Positions 1 to 10,517 of a stretch of 64,000 bases of DNA are shown piece by piece. Location: positions 1 through 64,000 of the forward strand of contig JAJFIR010000048.1 in assembly GCA_021774795.1 (NCBI GenBank), written 5' to 3'. Positions within the stretch are counted from its first letter, which is position 1. Every line of letters starts with the position of its first letter. The notes below the pieces were generated by a model. It saw nothing but the letters and a program-made list of their open reading frames with translations. It was not told the origin of the DNA and ran no database searches. Source of the DNA: Emcibacteraceae bacterium. Its GTDB lineage: Bacteria > Pseudomonadota > Alphaproteobacteria > Sphingomonadales > Emcibacteraceae. The position numbers were made by a program, and so were the translations under genes.

Positions 1-201
1 CAGGAAAATGATCTTGAACAGCACCACCGGATCAATCGCCGGTCGACCGTTGTCGGGGCAATATAAAGGCTCGACCTTCTCGCGGATAAACTCAAAGTCA
101 ATGAAACGATCGATCTTGCGAAGAAGATGATCCTTCGGCACAAGAGATTCCATCTGGACCATCTCGAATGCAAACTGTTTCTGGCCTATTTTCTTTAACA
201 T
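1..201 (-). CDS. IS1182-family transposase, N-terminal fragment (runs off window)
   Basis: Reading the minus strand from the ATG at base 201 gives 67 codons with no stop to the window edge. The protein begins MLKKIGQKQFAFEMVQMESL and continues with PKDHLLRKIDRFIDF and a CPDNGRPAIDPVVLFKIIF stretch. This is the conserved N-terminal (InsH/DUF772-like) domain of IS1182/IS5-type transposases, which precedes the catalytic DDE domain. The catalytic part lies outside the window, so intactness cannot be judged. The ORF track misses it because it is open at its 3' end. Confidence 0.8.
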   Translation of the reverse strand, partial: MLKKIGQKQFAFEMVQMESLVPKDHLLRKIDRFIDFEFIREKVEPLYCPDNGRPAIDPVVLFKIIFL

Positions 202-254
202 GACCCATTGAATCAAAAAGTCCCGGCAAAAGCCAGGACTTTGTCAACAGTCTG
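1..254 (-). mobile_element. End of an IS1182-type insertion sequence (truncated by window edge)
   Basis: The first 201 bases encode the N-terminus of a transposase on the minus strand. Beyond its start codon lies a hairpin (about 217-242, arms AAAGTCC..GGC and GCC..GGACTTT) and then the terminal sequence CAGACTGTTGACAAAGTCC when read inward on the minus strand. I place the element boundary near base 254, just before an intrinsic terminator. Only one end is visible, so the inverted-repeat partner and target duplication cannot be checked. The family assignment rests on the transposase N-terminus. Confidence 0.7.
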
Positions 255-282
255 AAGCCCCTAAAATTAGGGGGCTTTTTTT
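255..282 (+). terminator. Rho-independent terminator, apparently orphaned by the IS
   Basis: AAGCCCC and GGGGCTT arms around an A/T-rich loop are followed by seven T residues on the plus strand. The T-tract exists only in plus orientation, so it would stop transcripts arriving from the left. The only gene visible on that side is the minus-strand transposase. The terminator therefore probably belonged to a plus-strand gene beyond the insertion sequence. Confidence 0.75.
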
Positions 283-302
283 ATTGATATAGTTTTATTA
301 GA

Positions 303-1640
303 TTAAATTTCGTCAATCGCCTTTTTCATAGCGTTTAAAGCACCGTGAAGTTTGCGATGGGTTGTTGCAAGGTTCATACGCATATAACCAACACCAGCTG
401 CACCGTAATTTTCGCCCGGATTAACGTTAACACCAGCTTTTTCAATGAAAAATCTTTGCAGCAAATCGCCAACCCGTTGATCACCATTAGGGCCACCAAG
501 TTTCTCAGCAACAGCAGAACAATCGATAAAGGCAAGGTAGGTACCTTCATGAGTTTTATATTTCACATCGCTCATGTTTTCTGCGCAGAAATTCTCAAGG
601 AAGTGGCTGTTACCATCAATATAGGCCTGCATATCATCCATGTAAGTTCGACCATATTTATAAGCGGCATTGCAGGCAATCATACCGAGCGCATTTAGCG
701 AGCCACGTTGATGGCCACTCGCTTTAAGGTTATCGACCATTTCCTGATTATCGGAAAATAGATAGGCACAATGCTGTGCGGCCAGGTTAAAGGATTTGCT
801 GGTTGATTTTAATGTAAAGCTGTTTTGCGCATATTTTTCACCAAGTGTTGCATATGGTGTATATGTGGCATGTTTGTTGACGAAATCGCAATGAATTTCA
901 TCCGCCACGACCAGCACGCCTTTTTCAATACATAAATCACCCATCGCCCGCATTTCATCCGGTGTCCAACAATTTCCTGTCGGATTTTGCGGATTGCAGA
1001 ATAGGATCACTTTACAATTATGCTCATCAATTTGATTAGCCATTGTTTCAAGATCCATCGTCCAACGGCCATCGACAAGTTTCAGGGGATTTTCGACAGA
1101 TGAAAATTGCGCATTACGGATAACGCCAAAGAAACCAGAATAGCCTGGTGTTTGCACAATAACCGGCGCTCCTTCGGTATTGTGCAGCTTGAGAATGGAT
1201 AAACAACCGTCCAAAACACCGTGAGCATTTAATATGCTGCCTGGTTTTACCGTTTGGTCATAACGGTCTTTGTTCCACGCAATAATATTTTCATAGAAAT
1301 CTGCTGGCGGCGGTTGATACCCCCAGTTCTCATGGCCCATACGCTTCATCAAGGCTTCCGTGATATGCGGCAACGTTCTGAAATCCATATCCGCAACCCC
1401 CATAGGGAACGGAACATTATGCGGCCGGTTGTTGCGGCGAATGCCGTCCCATTTGCTATCACCTGATCCTATACGGTTAAATTCTTCATTTAAATCATAA
1501 GTCATGGACATTGAAACATGTCCCATGCCTTTTGCAGATGCCGTACCTGCTGAGATGCCGGTAATCGCCGTGCCTAATAGTGCGGTAGCACCAGCACCTT
1601 TCATAAAAAATCTGCGGTCCAGTTTATTTGAATTTGTCAT
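303..1640 (-). CDS. Tat-exported PatB/MalY-like PLP-dependent aminotransferase/C-S lyase (copy 1)
   Basis: A 445-residue class I/II PLP fold enzyme. The N-terminus has a twin-arginine signal (DRRFFMK, a hydrophobic Ala/Gly stretch, then ASA-K), so export of the folded, cofactor-loaded protein is expected. Family motifs of the PatB/MalY group (cystathionine beta-lyase-like) are present: ADMDF, NPQNPTGNCW, ADEIHCDF and the PLP-lysine motif STSKSFN (Lys282 by codon count). MalY/PatB enzymes cleave C-S bonds or transaminate; the substrate here is unknown. A paralogue lies 210 bases upstream in the same orientation. A palindrome about 30 bases upstream of the start is shared with that paralogue. 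Function class is confident; substrate is not. Confidence 0.88.
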   Translation of the reverse strand: MTNSNKLDRRFFMKGAGATALLGTAITGISAGTASAKGMGHVSMSMTYDLNEEFNRIGSGDSKWDGIRRNNRPHNVPFPMGVADMDFRTLPHITEALMKRMGHENWGYQPPPADFYENIIAWNKDRYDQTVKPGSILNAHGVLDGCLSILKLHNTEGAPVIVQTPGYSGFFGVIRNAQFSSVENPLKLVDGRWTMDLETMANQIDEHNCKVILFCNPQNPTGNCWTPDEMRAMGDLCIEKGVLVVADEIHCDFVNKHATYTPYATLGEKYAQNSFTLKSTSKSFNLAAQHCAYLFSDNQEMVDNLKASGHQRGSLNALGMIACNAAYKYGRTYMDDMQAYIDGNSHFLENFCAENMSDVKYKTHEGTYLAFIDCSAVAEKLGGPNGDQRVGDLLQRFFIEKAGVNVNPGENYGAAGVGYMRMNLATTHRKLHGALNAMKKAIDEI

Positions 1641-1671
1641 ATAAAGTTTCTCCCGATTATATGGTAATATT

Positions 1672-1687
1672 TAGAAATTATTTTCTA
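1672..1687. promoter_or_regulatory. Palindrome TAGAAA-N4-TTTCTA upstream of Tat-PatB copy 1
   Basis: The perfect inverted repeat TTTAGAAA-TTAT-TTTCTAAA (full arms 1670-1689) lies about 30 bases upstream of the start at 1640. The same core with identical 4-base spacing occurs upstream of the paralogue at 3348-3363. A shared transcription-factor operator is inferred; AT-rich chance similarity is the alternative. Confidence 0.45.
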
Positions 1688-1783
1688 AAATGTAGGATAT
1701 ACCCTCATCTTAGTTTTATATTTATTTGAGTACCGCTAATGAGACTGCATCAATGCATTGTCACTGTCAACGTTAACGTAACA

Positions 1784-1822
1784 TAAAAAAGCAAGCTCTA
1801 ATCAATTGAAAAGAGCTCGCTT
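1784..1822 (-). terminator. Rho-independent terminator of Tat-PatB copy 2
   Basis: On the minus strand, downstream of the stop at 1851, AGCGAGCTCT pairs imperfectly with AGAGCTTGCT across a 12-base loop, followed by TTTTTT. It separates the two paralogues into independent transcription units. Confidence 0.75.
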
Positions 1823-1850
1823 ATTGGAATGATATAAAATAACACTTATA

Positions 1851-3254
1851 TTATAATGCGTTAATTGCTTTTTCAATATTTCCGAGCGCGTGTGTAAGTG
1901 TTTTTCGGTTTGTTGCGAGGTTCATACGCATATAGCCCATACCCCCTTTACCGTAATTTTCGCCCGGATTAATATCAATTCTGGCATTATCCATGAACCA
2001 CTCTTTAAGATAATCGCCAGTGCCATATTTTTTAATACTTGTTACACCAAAAAAATCCGTTGCAGTCACATTATTTTCAACGTTATATGCTGTAAGCTCG
2101 ATTGCTTTATTTTTAGCATCGAGCTTTTCGCTAAGTGCGCTAACATCGAGCCAGGCGAGATACGTGCCTTGGTGAACTTTATATTTGATCAGTGGAATAT
2201 TATCGGCGCAATATTTTTCGACATACCGGGCATTTTCGGTAAGATAAGCATTTTGCTCATCAATATAAGCGTCACCATGTTTAAGTGCTTCATTTGAAGC
2301 AATCATACCCATAATATTAAGAAGCAAACGTTGGTGTCCACCTTTAAGTACCTTGTCGATATAAGCGCGATTATGAGAGAACATATAACCCGTGCGATGC
2401 GCAGCAAGGTTAAATGATTTGCTTGTTGACTTTAGCGTAATGCTATTTTGTGCATATTCTTCGCCGATGGAAGCGTATGGTACATATGTTTGGCCTTCCA
2501 TCACGAAATCACAATGGATCTCATCGGCGATCACCAACACGTCATTCTTATTACAGATATCTCCCATTTTTCGAAGCTCATCGGCAGTCCAGCAGTTGCC
2601 GGTGGGGTTTTGCGGATTACAAAGGATGTATTGCTTGATACCACCGGCTGCCTGGGCTTCAAAATCATCCCAATCAACTTCATATTTTCCGTTGACCATC
2701 TTCATTTCGCTCATGGCTTCATGCATATTCGCGTGGTGAATTGTGGTGAAGAAACTTGAATAGTTTGGCGTCGTGAGCAAGACATTATCGCCCGCTTCGC
2801 CAAAAGCGTTTAATATACTTAATACACCATCAAGAACTCCAACACAGTTAAGAATATTGCCTTTTGGAACATCAGCACCGTAACGACGTTTATTCCAGTC
2901 AACAATATTTCCAGGGTAATCAAGCGGTGGGATTTCATAACCCCAGTTCTCTATCTCTAAGCGTTTTTTAAGAGCGTCCGTCACCTGTGGCAGGGTTTTA
3001 AAGTCCATATCGGCAATTCCCATGCCGACATCCAACGTTTTGCCGGGATTAAACATTTTGATCAAATCAAACTTGATGCTGTTCGTGCCAACGCGGTTAT
3101 ACCCTTCATCGAAATTAATTGTTGTAGACATAGATATGCTTTGCCCCATTCCTTTGGCCATTGCCGGAACGGTACCTAGCGCGCTTCCAAATAGTGCTGC
3201 TGCGCCTGCCGTCTTCATAAAAAACCGGCGATCGAGTTTAGTTTTATCATTCAT
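1851..3254 (-). CDS. Tat-exported PatB/MalY-like PLP-dependent aminotransferase/C-S lyase (copy 2)
   Basis: A 467-residue paralogue of the gene at 303-1640, clearly similar along its whole length. It begins with the twin-arginine signal KLDRRFFMK and an AMA-K cleavage site. The motifs ADMDF, NPQNPTGNCW, ADEIHCDF and STSKSFN are all kept, with the PLP lysine at Lys279 by codon count. The main difference is a longer segment in the C-terminal domain around VENNVTATDFFG, which may alter substrate choice. It has its own terminator and its own copy of the shared upstream palindrome, at 3348-3363. The tandem arrangement points to duplication followed by divergence. Substrate unknown. Confidence 0.88.
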   Translation of the reverse strand: MNDKTKLDRRFFMKTAGAAALFGSALGTVPAMAKGMGQSISMSTTINFDEGYNRVGTNSIKFDLIKMFNPGKTLDVGMGIADMDFKTLPQVTDALKKRLEIENWGYEIPPLDYPGNIVDWNKRRYGADVPKGNILNCVGVLDGVLSILNAFGEAGDNVLLTTPNYSSFFTTIHHANMHEAMSEMKMVNGKYEVDWDDFEAQAAGGIKQYILCNPQNPTGNCWTADELRKMGDICNKNDVLVIADEIHCDFVMEGQTYVPYASIGEEYAQNSITLKSTSKSFNLAAHRTGYMFSHNRAYIDKVLKGGHQRLLLNIMGMIASNEALKHGDAYIDEQNAYLTENARYVEKYCADNIPLIKYKVHQGTYLAWLDVSALSEKLDAKNKAIELTAYNVENNVTATDFFGVTSIKKYGTGDYLKEWFMDNARIDINPGENYGKGGMGYMRMNLATNRKTLTHALGNIEKAINAL

Positions 3255-3347
3255 GTAAAAATTTCCCTTTTATTATTTCCCAAGCTTGAAGTAGCACTAT
3301 TATATTTCCAGTGTCAACTTCACTAATTTTGGACAATAATGAAATTA

Positions 3348-3363
3348 TAGAAAGTTTTTTCTA
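3348..3363. promoter_or_regulatory. Palindrome TAGAAA-N4-TTTCTA between Tat-PatB copy 2 and ppx1
   Basis: The inverted repeat TAGAAA-GTTT-TTTCTA lies 94 bases upstream of the minus-strand gene at 3254 and about 70 bases upstream of the plus-strand gene at 3433. It matches the core and spacing of the site at 1672-1687. A TATAAT hexamer at 3387-3392 follows on the plus strand. Probably an operator for the divergent region. Confidence 0.4.
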
Positions 3364-3432
3364 GGAAGCTTAGCGCAGCGGTACTATATAATTGATAGGT
3401 ATATTTTAATTCATTATCAGGTAATTTTCAGA

Positions 3433-4614
3433 ATGCATAACACTACCAAAAATAATAATTCGTCTGAAAAAAGACCACAAAGTCAAAAAAATGAAAAGTC
3501 TTCACGTCGAAGAAACCCGGGCAAACATAAGGCAAACAATAAGAAAAAGAACCATGTTTATGGCGTAATCGATTTAGGGACTAATAATTGTCGGTTATTA
3601 GTTGCGGTTCCAAATCAGAATGGTTTTAAAGTAATTGATTCCTTTTCACGCATCGTTCGACTTGGTGAAGGGTTCAGCGAAAGCAAGACAATAAGTAAGT
3701 CAGCAACTGACCGTACGATATCGGCATTAAAAGTTTGTGTTGATAAAATGAACAGGCGGGGCGTTACCCGTATGTGGAATGTGGCAACTCAAGCATGCCG
3801 TGAAGCAAAAAATGGTGACGAATTTGTCAAAGCCGTTCACGAACATGTGGAAATAGAACTTAATATTATTGACCCTCAGGAAGAGGCACGCCTGGCGGTT
3901 TTGGGTTGTAAAGCACTGCTCGATACAAAATATAACCGTAGCGTAGTGTTTGATATCGGTGGCGGTAGTACTGAAATTATATGGATCGAATTTAATAAAA
4001 ACAGAAATCCGGAAATTATTGACTGGATTTCCATTCCTTTAGGTGTTGTCAATTTATCGGAAGAATATGGTACAAAAGAAGTTCTTCCTGATGAACATTA
4101 CCGTGAAATGAAAGATAGAATTAAAGAACATATTTTGCCGTTTGAAGAACAGCATAATATAGCCGATCACATTGGCGATAATAATGTTCAACTTATGGGC
4201 ACATCGGGAACCGTAACCACGCTTACAAGCATGCATTTGAATCAGACCGTTTATGATCGCTCAAAAGTTGATGGCTCATGGATTAAATCTGATGACTTAC
4301 TTAATATTTGCAATGAGTTATCAAAACTAAATTATGAAGAGCGTCTGGCCCTTAATAATATAGGCAATGATAGAGCTGAGCTAGTCGTGGCCGGTTGTGC
4401 AATTTTGGATGCGATTATTGAAGTATGGCCGATCGGTGATGTGCGGGTGGCTGATCGTGGTATTCGAGAAGGCATGTTGCATCATTTGATGGATCAGCAA
4501 CGAAAATTAAATAATACCAACCGCCGTAAAAGAAGTCGTAAACGGTATTATTTAAATCGTAAGAAAAAGAACAAAGACCAATCCGCCATGTCAAATAAGG
4601 GTGGTGATGATTAA
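3433..4614 (+). CDS. Ppx/GppA-family phosphatase with basic tails
   Basis: A 393-residue member of the Ppx/GppA (actin-like ATPase fold) family, which hydrolyses polyphosphate or pppGpp. The phosphate-1 motif GVIDLGTNNCRLLVA and the phosphate-2 motif VFDIGGGSTEI are visible. This is the short form, without the extra C-terminal HD-like domain seen in the copy at 54960. About 40 residues at the N-terminus and 35 at the C-terminus are very rich in Lys, Arg and Asn, suggesting contact with nucleic acid or polyphosphate. The stop overlaps the start of rlmE, so the two are translationally coupled. Exopolyphosphatase versus pppGpp hydrolase cannot be decided here. Confidence 0.85.
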   Translation: MHNTTKNNNSSEKRPQSQKNEKSSRRRNPGKHKANNKKKNHVYGVIDLGTNNCRLLVAVPNQNGFKVIDSFSRIVRLGEGFSESKTISKSATDRTISALKVCVDKMNRRGVTRMWNVATQACREAKNGDEFVKAVHEHVEIELNIIDPQEEARLAVLGCKALLDTKYNRSVVFDIGGGSTEIIWIEFNKNRNPEIIDWISIPLGVVNLSEEYGTKEVLPDEHYREMKDRIKEHILPFEEQHNIADHIGDNNVQLMGTSGTVTTLTSMHLNQTVYDRSKVDGSWIKSDDLLNICNELSKLNYEERLALNNIGNDRAELVVAGCAILDAIIEVWPIGDVRVADRGIREGMLHHLMDQQRKLNNTNRRKRSRKRYYLNRKKKNKDQSAMSNKGGDD

Positions 4615-5316
4615 AAAACCAAAATTAAGCAAAACCGGGAAAGAAAGACGTTCTGATCCGCGCGGTATTGTTCGTGGGGAAAAAACACGTGTTAAAACGG
4701 CGCGATACAGAAAATCGTCGTCAACCAGATGGCTCCAACGTCAACTCAACGACCCGTACGTTGCGGCTTCAAAGCGTGATGGTTATCGAAGTCGGGCAGC
4801 CTATAAAATAATTGAATTAGATGAAAAGTTTTCCTTTCTACATGGTGTTAAGTCCGTAGTTGATTTGGGTGCCGCTCCTGGTGGCTGGACACAAGTCGCA
4901 GCAAAGCAGTGCGCTGGAAATGTAAGTATTATTGGCATAGACCTTTTGGAAGTGGCACCAGTGGCGGGCGCAAAAATGCTTAAGATGGATTTTACAGCTA
5001 GTGAAGCGGAACAAGCTTTGCTCGATTTGATAGATGGTCCGGTTGATTTGGTAATGAGCGATATGGCTGCCGCAACAACCGGGCATCAAAATACCGATTA
5101 TATTCGTACGTTGGGTTTGGTTGAACTCGCGTTTGACTTTGTCAAAAAGGTGCTAGGTGAAAATGGTACGTTTGTCACCAAAGTATTTGCGGGCGGAACC
5201 GATAACACTTTACTTAAGGGCCTAAGGGCCCATTTTAAAACGGTGCGACATTATAAACCACCAGCCAGCCGATCAGAATCCAAAGAAACATACATGGTGG
5301 CTCAGGGATTCAAGCG

Positions 5317-5326
<10 letters not shown>
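4607..5326 (+). CDS. rlmE: 23S rRNA (uridine-2'-O)-methyltransferase RlmE/FtsJ
   Basis: RlmE methylates the 2'-O of U2552 in the ribosomal A-loop using SAM. The SAM-binding motif VVDLGAAPGGWTQVA and the catalytic K-D-K-E set (Lys in RAAYK, Asp in VMSDMAA, Lys in FVTKVF, Glu in SKETYMV) are all present. A basic N-terminal extension of about 45 residues precedes the core, as in other alphaproteobacterial versions. The ORF track starts at a GTG at 4601, but AGG at 4598-4600 is correctly spaced only for the ATG at 4607, which I chose. It overlaps the upstream phosphatase by 8 bases. An A/T hairpin at the stop codon may end the transcript. Confidence 0.92.
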
Positions 5327-6885
<1,559 letters not shown>

Positions 6886-6894
6886 GAATGGCGT

Positions 6895-8142
6895 ATGTTA
6901 CCCACCGCAAGAATTGAAGCTGTAATTGACCTTACGGCGCAGGTTGCTATTTCCGTAAACGAAAATGGCCCTGCTGCGGATGTATTGGTGCGAAAATATT
7001 TTGCCGCCCGAAGATACGCCGGATCCAAGGATCGCCGGTATGTCACCGAAACGCTTTACAATATCATTCGCCGCTGGGGTTTTTTGTCGGATATTACCAA
7101 TACGGAACCGCGCCGAATGGTTATGGCTCAGCTGCAACTTTCCGGTGAAGACGCATCATCATATTTTACCGGTGAAATTCATGCACCGGATATATTAATT
7201 GACGACGAAAAAAGTTTTTTAGAAACACTAAAACCCGAGCAGGAAGAACATCACAGACTGAATTACCCACTATGGATGCAAGCCGAACTAAAAGATCGAT
7301 TTGGAGACAAGTTTATACAGGAACTGACCGCGCTCAATGAAAGGGCGCCACTTACACTTCGCATTGCCCGAAATTCTGAAAAAGTTCTAGCGTTCTTGGT
7401 TGATAAAGAAATTGTTTATCGTCGCGGCGTTCACGCGAACAGCGCAATAATTCTTGAGGAACAAATCCAAATTCGTGATTGGCCCATATATCGACAAGGT
7501 TTAGTGGAAATTCAGGATGAAGCGGCGCAATTGGCAGTTAAATTTGTCGAATTAAAGCCGGGACATCAAGTTATGGACTTATGTGCGGGGGCCGGTGGAA
7601 AAGCTTTGGCCGCAGCAAGTTACATGAAAAATAAAGGCCAGATTTATGCTTTTGATATTGTTGAAAGTCGCTTGAAAGAGCTTAAAGTTAGGGCTAAACG
7701 ATCTAAAAATCACATTTTCCAGTCCCATGTTTTAACGGCGAAAAACCGATCAAGAATAATGGATGAATTTAAGGGAAAAATGGATCGTGTAATCCTTGAT
7801 GTGCCGTGCACCGGCACTGGAACCTGGCGGCGCAATCCCGAAGCACGTTGGCGCATCACATCGGAAAGCGTGAAAAATTATAATAAAATTCAAAAAGAAC
7901 TGTTGGACGAAGCTTGGCCGATGATAAAGATCGGCGGCAGAATAGGTTACATGACATGCTCAATATTAAAATCGGAAAATGAAGATCAGATTGAACACTT
8001 CATAGCGCATAACGCTAACGCAAAGCTCATACCGATCCGCAAACAGGGCATCGAAACAATGGAAAGAACACTTCAGTTAAGCCCGTTTAGCAGGCAAACT
8101 GACGGATTTTTTGTAGCGATAATAGAGAAACAAGGTATATAG
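6895..8142 (+). CDS. RsmB/NOP-family rRNA (cytosine-5) methyltransferase
   Basis: A 415-residue member of the NOL1/NOP2/Sun (RsmB-like) SAM-dependent RNA m5C methyltransferases. The SAM motif VMDLCAGAGGKALAAASY, motif IV DVPCTGTGTWRRNP and motif VI MTCSI are present, supplying the two conserved cysteines of the m5C mechanism. The N-terminal region resembles the NusB-like RNA-binding part of RsmB in reduced form. It starts 9 bases after guaB and is followed by guaA, a common alphaproteobacterial arrangement. The exact rRNA position modified cannot be read from sequence. Confidence 0.9.
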   Translation: MLPTARIEAVIDLTAQVAISVNENGPAADVLVRKYFAARRYAGSKDRRYVTETLYNIIRRWGFLSDITNTEPRRMVMAQLQLSGEDASSYFTGEIHAPDILIDDEKSFLETLKPEQEEHHRLNYPLWMQAELKDRFGDKFIQELTALNERAPLTLRIARNSEKVLAFLVDKEIVYRRGVHANSAIILEEQIQIRDWPIYRQGLVEIQDEAAQLAVKFVELKPGHQVMDLCAGAGGKALAAASYMKNKGQIYAFDIVESRLKELKVRAKRSKNHIFQSHVLTAKNRSRIMDEFKGKMDRVILDVPCTGTGTWRRNPEARWRITSESVKNYNKIQKELLDEAWPMIKIGGRIGYMTCSILKSENEDQIEHFIAHNANAKLIPIRKQGIETMERTLQLSPFSRQTDGFFVAIIEKQGI

Positions 8143-8186
8143 AAACCATATTTAGCAACATATTAAGATAGAATTGAATAAGCACC

Positions 8187-9734
8187 ATGACTGACCGTAT
8201 TTTAATTATTGATTTTGGCTCCCAGGTTACCCAGTTGATTGCACGACGTGTGCGCGAAAGCGGCGTATATTCCGAAATTATACCCTTCAATAAAGCTTCA
8301 GAAATATTGGAAGAATTTAATCCAAAAGGAATTATATTATCGGGTGGTCCCAACTCTGTTTATGATATGGATACACCGCGCGCGCCAGGTGCCGTTTTCA
8401 CGATGGGCGTACCCGTGCTAGGAATCTGTTACGGCGAACAAACGATGTGTGAACAAATGGGAGGCCGGGTGGAAACGTCCGATGAACGCGAATTTGGCCG
8501 CGCTTATATTGATATTCAGGATGAAAGTCCATTATTTGAAGGCTTCTGGGATAAAGGAACTAAACAACAAGTCTGGATGAGCCATGGTGATAAAATTGAC
8601 TCTATTCCGGAAGGATTTAAGGTTATCGCCGCAAGCGGAAACGCACCATATGCCGCCATTGCCAACGAAGAAAAACAATTTTACGGTGTGCAGTTTCATC
8701 CGGAAGTGGTTCATACCCTGGACGGCGCGAAATTATTATCCAACTTTGTGCAAAACATCGTTGGTTGTAGTGGTGATTGGACAATGGCTTCGTTTAAAGA
8801 AACCGCCATTGAATCCATAAGAAAACAGGTTGGCGCGGGTAAAGTCATTTGCGGCTTATCAGGGGGCGTCGATAGTTCCGTCGTTGCCGTATTATTGCAC
8901 GAAGCCATTGGTGATCAGCTAACCTGTGTTTTTGTTGATCATGGACTAATGCGGGCTAATGAAGCAAACGAAGTGGTTAAACTGTTCCGTGAACATTATC
9001 ATATTAATCTTATCCACAATGATGCGGCTGATTTATTTCTTGGCGAGCTATCCGGTGTTGATGATCCGGAAAAGAAACGCAAAATCATCGGTAGCCTTTT
9101 TATTGATGTGTTTGACGCAGAAGCCAAAAAAATTGGCGGGGCTGACTTTTTGGCGCAAGGCACATTGTATCCCGATGTAATTGAAAGTGTTTCTTTTACA
9201 GGAGGGCCTAGTGTTACCATCAAATCTCATCACAATGTCGGTGGTTTGCCAGACAGAATGAATATGGATTTGGTCGAACCACTTCGTGAGCTTTTTAAGG
9301 ACGAAGTGAGGGCACTTGGTCGTGAGCTTGGATTACCCGCCGCATTTATTGAAAGGCATCCATTCCCGGGCCCTGGGTTGGCGATCCGTATTCCCGGTGC
9401 AGTAACCAGGGAAAAATGCGATATTCTTCGAAAAGCCGATGTTATTTATCTTGATGAAATTAAAAAAGCAGGGCTTTATAATGAAATATGGCAAGCATTT
9501 ACGGTGTTGCTTCCGGTTAAAACTGTTGGTGTTATGGGGGATGCGCGCACGTACGAATATGTTTGTGGCCTTCGTGCTGTTACTTCAACAGACGGTATGA
9601 CCGCTGATTATTATCCTTACGAACATGATTTTTTGGGTCGTGTTTCGACACGAATAATAAATGAGGTTCGTGGTATCAACCGTGTTGTATATGATATCAC
9701 GTCAAAACCTCCCGGCACGATAGAGTGGGAATAA
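8187..9734 (+). CDS. guaA: GMP synthase (glutamine-hydrolysing)
   Basis: Converts XMP, ATP and glutamine to GMP. The class I amidotransferase domain covers about residues 1-195, with the nucleophile elbow GICYGEQTM and the His/Glu pair in QFHPEVVH. The ATP pyrophosphatase domain follows with the PP-loop [10 protein letters not shown], and the C-terminal dimerisation domain ends in the typical KPPGTIEWE. The 515-residue length fits the family. With guaB two genes upstream, this unit carries the complete IMP-to-GMP branch. Confidence 0.97.
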   Translation: MTDRILIIDFGSQVTQLIARRVRESGVYSEIIPFNKASEILEEFNPKGIILSGGPNSVYDMDTPRAPGAVFTMGVPVLGICYGEQTMCEQMGGRVETSDEREFGRAYIDIQDESPLFEGFWDKGTKQQVWMSHGDKIDSIPEGFKVIAASGNAPYAAIANEEKQFYGVQFHPEVVHTLDGAKLLSNFVQNIVGCSGDWTMASFKETAIESIRKQVGAGKVICGLSGGVDSSVVAVLLHEAIGDQLTCVFVDHGLMRANEANEVVKLFREHYHINLIHNDAADLFLGELSGVDDPEKKRKIIGSLFIDVFDAEAKKIGGADFLAQGTLYPDVIESVSFTGGPSVTIKSHHNVGGLPDRMNMDLVEPLRELFKDEVRALGRELGLPAAFIERHPFPGPGLAIRIPGAVTREKCDILRKADVIYLDEIKKAGLYNEIWQAFTVLLPVKTVGVMGDARTYEYVCGLRAVTSTDGMTADYYPYEHDFLGRVSTRIINEVRGINRVVYDITSKPPGTIEWE

Positions 9735-9854
9735 GCCATAAAAACGCCATCTTATTTGTTTTTATAGGCAATGCTTGATTGCCTTATGGGATAAGGTCGG
9801 CTATTTTGTCGCCTATATTGAGCTTTTAGATAATAGATTAAACAGGAGACCTTA

Positions 9855-10490
9855 GTGTCAGATTCGTTTATCCGCGAAGTAGATGAAGATATTCGCCAAA
9901 AACAATTACAGGATTTATGGAAAAGGTTCGGCAAATTTATAATTGGTATTGCTGTGGGCATTGTTGTCATCGTTGCCGGGCGCGCCATTTATACCAATGT
10001 TGTTGAAAGCAAATACAGCGAGCAAGCTGCAAACTTTTCGAGTGCGTTGAAACAGGAAGCAGCGGCGATTTCATCTGCGTTGGATCCCGTGATTTCGAGT
10101 GATGTTGATGGCTACAAGATTGTCGCAACTTTTAAAAAAGCTGAACTTGCTGTTACGGACGGTAATAATGCTGAAGCAGTGAAAATCCTCGATCAGTTTA
10201 TTCAGACTGCGGGTGTGGCACAAATATACAAAGATATGGCGAGCATACAGGCTTCGATGCTGGAACTTGATACAGCAACGACCGATCAATTGAGAGCACG
10301 GTTGGCACTGACGTTAAACAGTGGTAATGGATTTCAATATCTTGCGGAAGAACTTATTGCGCTGTCGGAATTAAAGGGCGGAGACGTGGACGCTGCGAAA
10401 GAACGATTTTTAGCACTTACCGAAAATTTAGAAGTTCCAAATGGTGTTAAAACACGTGCCGAGCAGTATCTTAGTGTTATTGACGAATAA
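9855..10490 (+). CDS. YfgM-like membrane-anchored tetratricopeptide protein
   Basis: A 211-residue protein beginning with the conserved acidic-basic cytoplasmic stretch FIREVDEDIRQKQLQDLWKRFG, then one transmembrane segment at about 28-48, then an alpha-helical TPR-like periplasmic part. This is the YfgM/TPR_21 family, known as a partner of the periplasmic chaperone network and of the SecYEG translocon. The start is GTG at 9855 with AGGAG at 9844-9848. It sits directly before bamB and der, the same order (yfgM-bamB-der) found in Proteobacteria generally. Confidence 0.85.
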   Translation: MSDSFIREVDEDIRQKQLQDLWKRFGKFIIGIAVGIVVIVAGRAIYTNVVESKYSEQAANFSSALKQEAAAISSALDPVISSDVDGYKIVATFKKAELAVTDGNNAEAVKILDQFIQTAGVAQIYKDMASIQASMLELDTATTDQLRARLALTLNSGNGFQYLAEELIALSELKGGDVDAAKERFLALTENLEVPNGVKTRAEQYLSVIDE

Positions 10491-10517
10491 GTGAACGGTT
10501 AAAATAAAGGAATTTAT

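Noticed and set aside
9767-9783. GGCAAT/ATTGCC hairpin after guaA as a terminator
   Set aside because: No T-tract follows on either strand, so it cannot be supported as an intrinsic terminator.
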